Assembly: GCA_029582265.1 (NCBI GenBank)
Contig: CM055816.1
Location: forward strand, 99,851,039-99,915,038
Source: Zoroaster sp. YZ-2022
Taxonomy: Eukaryota > Echinodermata > Asteroidea > Forcipulatida > Zoroasteridae
Length of the DNA: 64,000 bases
Reading direction: 5' to 3'
The notes under the pieces were generated by a model, which was not told the origin of the DNA, ran no database searches, and saw nothing but the letters and a program-made list of their open reading frames with translations. Position 1 is the stretch's first letter; every line of letters begins with the position of its first letter. Positions 54,351 through 64,000 of the stretch are shown here, piece by piece. Position numbers and translations under genes: made by a program.

Positions 54351-54970
54351 AGTGTCTGTAACCCGTGAGGGTTCATGACGACCTGGGAAGCAAAACACAT
54401 ACTGCAGAAGTAAATCACCACAAAGAAATCCAGAAAATATATTTACACATTATTAAAAACAAGCGGGGATGGTGAAGTTAGTCATACTAAAATAAAGCAC
54501 GTTCTCTGGTGTCACTTACACCATGTATGACGGTAATCTGCATCAATTCACATTTTAGTATATCTGGTTTTAACAAAAAATAAAATCTGAACAGCCGACC
54601 AATCTGGCCAGAGCACTCAGATGAATAAGCGTTGAGTGTTTGCCAAGACTTTAAAATAAAGTAGTGGCAAACCACCAAAAGAAAGGAAGACAGAATTATG
54701 AAAAAGGTTCTAAAGATCACCAAGATATGTATATAACTGAAAAATCATGAAAAGACGATGCCTGGCACAATGCCATAGTGACCATCGGTATATTGAGACC
54801 AACGTTAAACAGTCACTTCTACTGCACTGTTTAACATTCTGCTCATGGTTTCCCCCCGCTCCTCAAGGTTTTGTAAACCATAGCCATGTACATATTTCAA
54901 CTTCGTTGTCGTCAGGGTCTTGACCACGATTGAGTAACCCGTGGTGTCGTTAATTCCATAAAACAAGTTG

Positions 54971-55076
54971 CAGGGCTTAAGCGTCCCTATATTTCCTATA
55001 TTTCCTATATTTTTTTGATTTCCCTATATTTCCCTATATACTTAAAAAATGCCCTATAATCCCTATATTTTTACCC

Positions 55077-55107
<31 letters not shown>

Positions 55108-56814
55108 GGGGGAGAAATCACATATGCTACAAAACCTTTTTTTATCAAACCTAATTTTTCCATTTAAGAAGATTGTGTCCCAATGAAGAATACTGAGGGA
55201 CAATTGCAAGGAATTCTTTCTTTTTGTGTTGGCTTCAAAATAGTAGCACCATAGACCTATTATGATTTATGTTTTATGGACTGAATCATTCCCTTTGACT
55301 GGGCATTGCTGTACAGTGCCTCATTGATTTTCATTTTCACATGAATATTTGGTATCAAAGTGCACAGTTGACGAGAGACTAAAATGCAAATGATTGTGAC
55401 ATTGCAGTATGGCAGTGCCTGATGGGTAGCTGGATAAAGATTAGTGTGGGACCTACTCAAAGTACATGTGGTATAAAAAAATTATTATAAGATTTTGCTC
55501 ACTTACATTAAACTTCCTTGGATTTCATTGTTGTCATTGGGGAGAAATCATAATTGCTGACTGCTTTGTTGTAAGAAGAACAAGAACTGGACAAGAACAA
55601 ACAAAAAGACTGTAGAATTATTCTGAACATGTCTGTGAAGAAAGCCATAAAATTAATCAAGTTGAAGAACACTACAGTTGACAGGATCCGAAAAGTCTTT
55701 GGAAGACTAAACCTAAACATGCATGTGTTGAGATAAAAACCACAAGCTATCAAGTAAGATCACAAAATTGACAAGATCCATAAATTCTTTTGAAAAATTG
55801 CCAACATGTGGCAGCAAAGAAAACCATAAAAGATTCAAGGAAGAACAGAGCTGAAAAGTACCAGAAATTTACCATAAACATTTAACAAATTAACAATAGA
55901 GGAAGATTATTTTTAGGGTGTGTCTGCAAAGATGAAAATCATAGATTAGAGTAACAGAACAGAAACTGAAGAACCATAAACAATCTGCTGGAATATTCTA
56001 AACATGAGTCTTCAAGAATTCATGAAGATTCAAGTTTGGAGTCATAATTGGACAGTGAAGGCAGAAAAGTCTTCTGAGTTAATTTCATGTTTGTTTACAC
56101 AGAAAAACAGAAAAAGATTTAAACCTTTGATGTGAGTTGGATAGTTAATCATGAGTTACATCAAAATGTTTAAGTTAAGTCAACATCAGCAAAATGGTAA
56201 AAACATTAAGGCACATTGTATGTTTGAAATTAGATCTGAATCCATTCAATCCAAAAGCAGGAATTTTGAAATTGAGATTAAGGCAAAGGTATTAGTAAGT
56301 AGCAAAAACAATACAGTACAAGAAAATACTTCTACTTGATAACCAAGTGTGCTAGATATTTACACTAGGGTCACTCTCTTGAACAAGCTAGTATAGCATC
56401 AATTTCAAAATTGCCATCTTTGGTCTGAGTGGATCTTGTCACAAATGCTATGGATGATTATAGGCAAATTCAGATGGTGGGCAAGTCCAAAATATTCCAT
56501 ATGTAACGTATACATGTATGCATTAACGGACTTGCCCTAATTGTGTGATGAGGTTCATTGTATTGGTTGACTTCTTGTATCGTGAGAGTGATGGATAAGG
56601 AATGGCTATATGAGAATGGAGGCCATTCGTTTGTTATTAAATTGCATCACGGAAAATGGTGTTAAAATCGAATGAGCACTGTTGTTGTGCAGCTGTTGTA
56701 TTGTAAAAATTCCTATATTTTTCCAATAATTTTTGCTTGTAAAACCCTATAGCCTATATTTTAAAATAAATGCCTATATTTATCCCTATTTTTTGCAAGC
56801 CACTTGAAGCCCTG
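54971..56814. mobile_element. hAT-like non-autonomous element nested in the LTR
   Basis: Ends cagggctt(a)ag ... ctt(g)aagccctg, hAT-type CAGGG termini. Flanks aacaagtt and aagatgtt match at 6 of 8 positions. Subterminal regions are rich in ccctatattt (54,985-55,075) and its counterpart (56,705-56,790). An A-run lies at 55,082-55,108. No transposase frame was seen. Confidence 0.55.
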
Positions 56815-57299
56815 CAAGATGTTAAGTTACCTTGGAAACATAGATTTGAGCCAATATTCATGAATTATATCGTCAGAATGTTGTTTGATGACTTGATCGC
56901 CAGACAGAAGTAACGGGTTACACCTCTTGCACCAATATATCTTTTTGGAGACATCACTAGCGATCTGAAACTTACTTTTTCAGCCTTTTAAGATGGACTA
57001 ACAAAAAAACATGATTTTTAAATCACAAAATTTCCTTTAATGAAATTCAGTATTTAACCCACTTTTTATTGTTGTTTTAAACATTTAATTGTACAAATAC
57101 ATTTGTGAAAGTGGATACTGTGACCCTGCATATATCAATTAATCACCAGGCAAGCTTATTTAATAAAAACATATGTTTAATACATGCGGCTTGGGATTAT
57201 TTGTAATAGATGCATAATATACGTGAATCGCCCTCATTTAAATATGCAAATAAGCTTTGAACCTGCACATTGAAATTCCTTTACTGTATGTCCACCTGT

Positions 57300-57451
57300 G
57301 GATACTGTACAGTAGTGTGTGGATAGTACACAGTTGATTTATAAGATTACTTGGAAGGACAGCCATCTTGTACAATGTATGTACTAAAAGGTTGGTGAAA
57401 GAACATATTGAACGCATATTGGATCGGGTGGCCTCCATGTGTAGTAGGGTT
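57300..57451. mobile_element. piggyBac-like MITE, right-half fragment
   Basis: Matches 40,125-40,238: acacagttgat, 'agattacttggaaggacag', 'tgtatgtact' and 'gtggcctccatgtgtag', ending with agggttta. Confidence 0.65.
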
Positions 57452-57727
57452 TAACGCTCCTATGGTTTGACGTTTAAACCTGTCGGAAATCTTGCTTACG
57501 GGCCAAAATGGCTATCAATTATTATGAACCCTTTAAACCCTCCAGGAATTTGTTGCTACTGAACAACCACACCTTTCAATACCCTTTGAAGAGTGAAACA
57601 TTCAACACCAGTTTGTTCAGAGTTACACCTTCGGGAAACCTTTCGCAGGGTCCCTTTTGTCGAACAGTTTCTCACCTTCAAAACCCTTCAGTACAGCAAA
57701 CTTGAAAAGGTTTGAAAAGGTCTAACA
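57447..57727 (-). repeat. About 280-bp repeat, inverted copy of 50,938-51,222
   Basis: Starts taacgctcctatggtttgac and ends aaaaggtctaac. The open frame across it has no recognisable protein. Confidence 0.7.
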
Positions 57728-60700
57728 ATTCTGTAACTGCACTGTATATAGGGCAGAGATATTAAAAGAGCCAAATTTCCCTGATGTCTCCCAAATTTCC
57801 TGTAAAGTCTGTAGCTCTAAGATCCGATTGACCCAATGACAAGCCCTTTCAGATACAGTTACTGCAGCTAGGGACCCTCGCCAATCTTGGCCGCAAAACT
57901 TCTGGGCCATTCTCCCAGTATTATCGTGAGACTCGCCTGGAAAGCAGTGATGAAGGTGCAGTCATCAAAAACTCCCTAATCCATTGACAAAAGAGCCTGT
58001 TCCTGCGGTTATGACGGCCGTCTGGCTGTGTCAGTTAGTCTTGTTAAGTTTGAATGGTAATTGAACCGTAAGTACATGTACATATATGTTTCAGTACAGT
58101 GTAAATTTACACGTACCTGAGAAACATCTCTCCATGACACCATCACTATATGTTTTTTATTACATTTTCATTTGTTTGAATAAAATAAATATTACCATGA
58201 CGTTTAATATTGATGAATAGAAATTTGTCAAATACGGTTTATACTGTTTAATAGGAGAAATTAGATTATCAAACTCTTCTGAAATCAGACAGTGATCAAT
58301 GTAGCTATATATCAAGAAACTTGTCCAGCGAATATTTACTGCAGTTTATTTTATACCAGATAGTTGAACATGGTATGGAGGTGTTTCCCCTGGCATTTAT
58401 GGTAAAACGTTAGAATGACGATTTGAACAGACAGAATTGTATTAATACTGAACCAATGCGAGGAGGGATCAATAAAATTATGGCTCCAACACTTTTCCAT
58501 CTCCTTCATGAGCTAGGGTATCGAACTATTATGTATAAAAGGCGTGTACAAAGCTCTTAGTCTATACCCCCAACCCCACAGGCAGAAATCTTGATGCACT
58601 CTTAAACATATTTTCACAATATAAAGAAGGGCTTCCAATCAGTAACAAGCGCATTAGCGAAGCAACAGGATCTTGTTCACACTAATTGTTACACAGAATG
58701 TACACGAATGTACATGCACTGATTCCACGTATTGTTGGCATGTGTGGTGAGTAGCGTCTGCGTTCATAAACTCTGAAAAGCAAGGCATTTTAGGTAAAAT
58801 TACCACTGTAGAATTAATGATTACAAGCTCACAAAATAATGTAAAAAATGAGCAATTTATGTTTACATTTACTTCGGGACATTTTCATCAGAGGAAGAAA
58901 AAAAAGGAAAAAAAACAAAAAAAAGCGGCAGAGATTTTCTTTAATGTTTGTAAGAATCCGTAAAACAATACAATGTAAGTAACTTTAAGAAAAGCTTTTT
59001 AAAGAAGTCTGACCTGGGCCTACGGTCTGTACCAGGGAAAACGTTTGCAGAGGCATTGACCTGCCAATTAAGCTTTTTCCGTTGTGTGGACGGATTAACA
59101 TTTGGCCAGCCGGGTTTAGCCAGGTGACGGTTACATCAAACTTGTGTGTGGCCGGCTGCTGTGTTAAGGTTTTTCTAAAGGTCTTGTAGGAGACTTGGAG
59201 AAAAAATAATGAGGCAAGAATTTTTGCAGGTGAGAATTTAGATTGCTCTGGGTGGAGTTGGTGGGCGAGAGATTGGCAAAGGTCCCCTAACTCCTTGGTT
59301 ATACACTAACACATTCAAACAAATATATTTAGGCCCTTTCCCAATGTTCTTCATCTAATGTTGAACAATTTAAAAAAAAATTGAAGTTCTCCAAAAGAAG
59401 TTAAAAGTGGCCTAACATTTTCCCAAAGTGTTTTGAACATTTTTGAAAATTGGTTTTCAAAATTAATGCATTTCTCCAAAAAATGTGTATTCGAGAGAGG
59501 AACAGATTAGGGTCGGATGGAGTTTTAGGGGTTGTCATGGGGAATTGAACATTTGAATATCCTCAACACCCCCCACCTTTGACAAACAAATTAACATCAC
59601 TGCTTGCAATACAATATTTGCCGTTTTACATTTATTCAATCTTTTTTCAATACATTTGTGTCATGTGAATACAGACAGCATAGGTTATGGAGAAAATAGC
59701 CTTTTGGCCTACCCCCAAACCAGAAATAAATTACAAAGCAGACATTTTCCTTTTTATCTGTTAATTTTTCATAGTCGGGCCTTGCTATCCTTCAAATACC
59801 ATGGCTCTAGCTTCACTTCTGGAGATTCTGTCATCAAAACAGACAAGACCACGGTTCGGTCAGCTCATTTACTGGTCCAGGCAAAGGTAGTTGGTCTCTC
59901 TACTTTTCAGCTCATAGTGCCCTCCATATGGGTAGTTCACTCGCATGGTTGCACAGTGGTACAAGGACTTCAAAGGCGTGACTAGCGGTCCGAATCTTGA
60001 GTGCGTGTTCATCCATTTCGAGATAGAGATGAGAGTTCGTTCAAGATTATTTCAGTGAGATGCCATGGCTGGCTCTTGATTTCTCAAACGAGATATAAAG
60101 GTGAGTAAGGGAAATAAGGCTTGAATTGAAGGTATTCAAGTACATTTTAATTTATTGTTTTGTTTGACAGTCAGGCTGTAATGGACACGGCCCAATTAGA
60201 TAACTAGCCCGATTGATCCTAATGATCAAAATGGACATTGTAACTTGATAATCTATAGAAAATATGGCCACCCTTACGTATTTATTGTGGTCATACATTT
60301 TGTTCATGGCCAATAGTCCAGTGTGACCACCTGTTCATTTTGGTTAGCCACATTTGGTTTACCTGTCCATGGTGTCACGCAGCCCTCCTACTTTAGCTGA
60401 ACTTTAGTGGTGGTTTTGACTATTGACCCAAATGTCACACACAGGGGCATTTTGGACTGGTTTTGACTGTCACTTTGCCCGCTGTCAACAATACCGAACT
60501 CGTGTTGACCTGTAAATGTGCGTACTACACACTAACGTAAGGGTTGCCAGTGTTTGACTTTTAGTGTACTCGATACATATTCCTTGTGAAGTATCATGCT
60601 TGTCAACATTTGACCTTACAGTCATAGAAGGGTTTTAATTAATTGTGGGCCATTTTCCATTCATCACTCGAGGAGGGTCACTTTTTAGGTGTCCCCAGTC

Positions 60701-62079
60701 GACAGTTAATTTTTTTCCCGCTGAATTATTTTTGCTTGAACTATGAACATGTGTGCGTGTAGCTGCACACTGTCGCATAGTAGTATAACATGTCCATGAG
60801 ACTGCAGTTGGCTTAACTTCCTTGAACAGCCCCAAAGGCCAGATTGTGAATGTGGTTTACCAGATAATTCTAACTTCATGGAAATGTTGACTTCCCTTGG
60901 ATTATGGATACCTGATCGTTTTCCTGCACATTTTTCCTGTCAGTATTGAATGAGACTGTATGTTGGTGCTGGTTTTTGAAATGGCAGGGCATGGCAGTGG
61001 AAGATACATACAGTTGTACCGTGTATTACATCGCCAATTATTTTAATCGAATTTTGCAGATTTCCTACATGAAAGGAGAACAAATGAATTACATGAAAAA
61101 ATAAACCATAATTTTAACAAATATTTTGTGAAAGATCAATTTTCAGAAATAGTCTTTAAATATCAAAATTAAACATGGGAAATCAAAGATTATGTATCAC
61201 TTGTGTTTTTCACTCATTGCCATGAATTTTCATTTTCATCAGAACATTGATGTTTTTACTAGAAGAGAAAAACTTAAAAAATTAAATATTTCACATTTGA
61301 CCAAAATCATACCTTTATTATTGAATATGTACCAAAACGAATTTGTGTTGGGTCCTGTCGTGCATATAATTCATTTGGCACATAAGTACTGTGAGAAGCA
61401 AACTTCTGGCATTGATTTCATGAAACATCTTACATGTGTCTCAGAGAAATTATTTGTAACGGTAATGCTGTAATGTTGATGCTTTTAGAAAAAATATAAT
61501 TATTTCAATAAATTTCCTGTTTGAATTTGAAAAGAACTCTTTCCTAAACCTACATGAATGAATACAAAATGTAACGAACACATCTTCAACATAACATAGC
61601 TTAAATTTTCATTAACATTACCAATGCTGTACATTCCCTTTTACTGTTTCTTCCCTTTAATGACTGTGATGCATGAAGTCTATCGGTGACAACCTATTTA
61701 TTAAGTGAACACAGTGCATGGGTGAGCCTGATTACGCTAACAAATATTATAATGTGTTACAGCTAATGTTTGACACACATTTGTATGCATGTACATTGTA
61801 CATAGGTGTACATATGTACTTCTAATTTATAATTAATATACTGTCTGGACATAGTAGAGACTGAGTATAATTTTCAGTAGTTTTATTATTAAATTGTTCG
61901 GGGTATGTACCCACGACACCTATTTTTCTAGAGTTTTTTTTTTACTTCTTCGCCTTCTTCTCCCCAATAACTGTCATTAACAAACACATACTTACCAAAC
62001 TTTCACATGAACTTGAAACTTGGCATGTACTTAGAACTTAACAAGTAGATGAAACCGAAGTTTGTGAGTGACCTCCAAT
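57728..62079. other. No supported gene
   Basis: Mostly AT-rich non-coding DNA. Short open frames at 59,656-59,985 and 60,635-60,835 have no domain or splice context. One weak exon candidate at 61,243-61,461 is listed separately. Confidence 0.45.
61243..61461 (+). CDS. Possible internal exon, 73 codons, unknown protein
   Basis: Preceded by cattttcatcag and followed by gtaatg, phase 0 at both ends, open throughout: NIDVFTRREKLKKLNISHLT ... YQNEFVLGPVVHIIHLAHKY. Helical and Leu/His-rich, no known motif. No neighbouring exon was found. Confidence 0.2.
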
Positions 62080-62650
62080 TTGACCTTACTTCCTCATCCC
62101 AAGCGAGTCAAAATTTAATATTGAAAAAAATCATATCTCAATATACAAAAGGTAAATTCACAATTTTGTACCATTGTATAGATGGAATTGTCAAAAAATA
62201 TTTACACTGGGTGACTAATTTGACCTTACTTCATGTCCAAACGGAAGTCAAAGTTTAATATTAAAAAAAATCATGACCAACAACCACAAGAAGTAAATTA
62301 ACATTTTTGACCATTGTACAGATCGTTAATTGTCAAAAAATATTTACAAAAGGTGACCCCAATTTGACTTGCCGCCTGTCCAAACGGAATTCAAAGTTTA
62401 ATATTTAAAAATCATATCTCAACAACCACAAGAGGTAAATTCACAATTTTATAACCATTATGCAAATTGTTGTTGTCAAAACAATTTTACACAAAGTTGA
62501 CCTAATTTGACCTTTACTTCCTGTCTAAACCGAAGTCAAGGTTTATCATTTAAAACAAAATCTTCCACGAGTAAATTCACAATATTTGCACCATTGTACA
62601 GATGGGTTATTTGTCAAAACAATTTTACACAAAAGAATTTAATTTGACCT
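62080..62650 (+). repeat. About 141-bp satellite, five copies
   Basis: The word aatttgacctta (and variants) starts near 62,078, 62,218, 62,361, 62,504 and 62,641. The unit also has aaacggaagtcaaagtttaa and accattgtacagat. Diverged copies. Confidence 0.75.
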
Positions 62651-64000
62651 TTCCTTCCTTCCGAACACCCTAGGTTTGTGTAAACAAACTCGAATCTCTA
62701 GTTTTTAATTTATTTTTGTGTCAACAAAAGGAGAAGATCAAATACTTCAATGTTGGCAAAACTGCATCCACATAATGCTTACTCTTTTGAATGATCTATG
62801 TATAAATATTAAGTAACCAGCAAGAAATATTTAGCTTCTAAGGCTGTATCCAAAATAGCAACTTTGGCTACAGCTATGGCTATTTCACTGTTTTTCATAT
62901 ACTTCAACATTGCCACTGCAGCCATATAGCCGTATGCGCCTAATTGGACACAGCCTAAGCTTGTTTGTTTGGTTACCAACCGAACTTTCATATAATAAAT
63001 ATATACTGATGGTTGCGTTTATCTGTTTCATATTGCTCATCAAAAATATAAACAACCATCCTGCTTCTAAATCAGAAATATTTGCTTTATAGCTTGCTTA
63101 GTTGGTTACCAACCAAACTTCCCGCCTAATACATATATTTGGGTTTGGTCACATTAATAAATGCCCGATGTCGATTTCATTTTCAAAATGTAAAAATAAA
63201 CAAGGCCTGTGGAATCTGCTCCATTTTGTGTTCCAAGTCATAAAAGTTGTTTTAAGAATAATATTGCGCGTAACCATGTCAATGACAGAACCAAGTACCA
63301 TTAGGCCTAGGCGAATAGTGAAATTTACTGACCGATTAATCGTAGCTGGAATATTCGACTATTCAGTGAATAGTTGGCAAAACATGTGCTTTGAAAGTAA
63401 TTTTTGGCCTACATGTAAGCTTCAGACAATAGACAAATACATACATTGAGTTCTTGAATGCCTGTTGTTGTTTCCTCTTTAATTCTTGCAAAGGTGTACT
63501 CTAAATAATAGGGCTGGCAGTGAAAATCAATGGTCGTCTGTTTGTTGTTGCTTTGAGCAGCGTGGAAGCTTCCAGCACAATTAGCACATGCTAATTCACG
63601 CAGCATACCGTTGTTCATCCCATATCGACAGAGAAGTCCACCTAAGCGTAATAAAATGAGCATTGATCGAGTTGTATTCAAGTTGTCATTAAAGTAATGC
63701 CAATGTATTACGGTCACCCTATTGTTCAAATCAATCAGTCCTTCAGACGAAACAAAAATCACCAATGTAAGCAGTGTTTATGCTCCTTGGGCCATTCTTT
63801 GAACGTTATTCGTTGTTCACAAAATACAAAAGCTTCCACGGTGTTCCTGCACTATGCTTAAAAGCTTTTGAATCGCGTGGTGCCGTGCCCCTGAACTGGA
63901 GATTTGTGCTGTACAATTGTAAATGTATTTTTTGAGTTGCTTGCTTGAGCTGCCGAACTGTGTGTGCATTGTGTACAAAGGTTGTAATTCAGGATCCAAG
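62651..64000. other. No supported gene
   Basis: A short direct repeat 'ttggttaccaaccaaactt' / 'ttggttaccaaccgaactt' lies at about 62,969 and 63,103, containing the palindrome ttggttaccaa. A minus-strand open frame at 63,409-63,765 has no recognised domain. Confidence 0.4.

Larger units (their letters stand above)
47285..56922 (-). mobile_element. Degraded LTR retrotransposon, pol order integrase-RT-RNase H (Gmr1-like)
   Basis: The minus-strand pol pieces, from high to low coordinate, are integrase zinc-binding and core (52,275-51,720), reverse transcriptase (about 50,340) and RNase H (49,814-49,509). One LTR (56,922-54,357 on the minus strand) runs TGTAACCCGT ... ACGGGTTACA. It is followed six bases on by a primer binding site, TGGGGGCTTGTCCGAGA (54,350-54,334), resembling tRNA-Pro. 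At the low-coordinate end, blocks 47,285-47,725 and 47,806-47,905 match LTR blocks 54,462-54,860 and 54,365-54,455, but in swapped order. Gypsy-like protein motifs with a copia-like order are characteristic of the Gmr1 group of deuterostomes. Every gene is broken. Confidence 0.65.

Noticed and set aside
59656..59985. 109-codon plus-strand frame
   Set aside because: No domain, no splice context, composition like the surrounding non-coding DNA.
63409..63765. 118-codon minus-strand frame
   Set aside because: Starts at a non-ATG codon, no motif; the shorter ATG frame inside it is also unrecognisable.

Overview
This is animal nuclear DNA: genes are split by GT/AG introns, there are no bacterial operons, and much of the window is decayed mobile DNA. 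A marine invertebrate deuterostome (echinoderm or hemichordate grade) fits best. The reasons are the scattered acatgta and taggcctaacgtta words, a Polinton, a tyrosine-recombinase (Crypton-type) gene, and a retroelement with a pol order described from deuterostomes. The species cannot be named from this alone.

Layout. 1-1201: the 3' exons of a small C2H2 zinc-finger gene. 3.8-4.9 kb: a degenerate palindrome-bearing tandem repeat. 5.1-7.5 kb: a detached copy of the right arm of a Polinton, with an intact WW-PC4 gene. 10.9-13.6 kb: a zinc-finger, transposon-derived gene with one frameshift. 15.06-29.9 kb: a SAM-domain (SAMD3-like) gene. One of its introns (16,628-29,117) holds a 12 kb Polinton/adintovirus-type element at 16,791-28,821. 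31.5 kb: a Myb/SANT-like exon. 34.8-35.6 kb: a Helitron fragment running into a minisatellite. 36.1-40.5 kb: a broken multi-exon gene joining a SET-domain C-terminus to a tyrosine recombinase and an acidic tail. 43.5-44.2 kb: transposase debris. 47.3-56.9 kb: a wrecked LTR retrotransposon on the minus strand with the order integrase, reverse transcriptase, RNase H, and a hAT-like insertion in its LTR. 62.1-62.7 kb: a satellite. The remainder is non-coding.

The Polinton carries, on the minus strand, a packaging ATPase, a conserved small protein, a chromodomain integrase, a minor capsid protein, a basic core-like protein, a double-jelly-roll-type major capsid protein and an adenain-type protease: a virion assembly and integration set. 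No DNA polymerase B is visible. The two capsid genes and the integrase tail are frameshifted. At its two ends, inward-facing genes sit behind copies of the same promoter cassette: a 79-residue protein on the left and a WW-PC4 fusion on the right. WW-PC4 is intact in both copies in the window, and every length difference between the two reading frames is a multiple of three.

The best candidates for something new are the WW-PC4 protein with its shared promoter cassette, the palindrome whose outer ends are conserved but whose inner arms differ between the two copies, the satellite inside the Polinton built on an inverted fragment of the element, and the SET-tyrosine recombinase gene.
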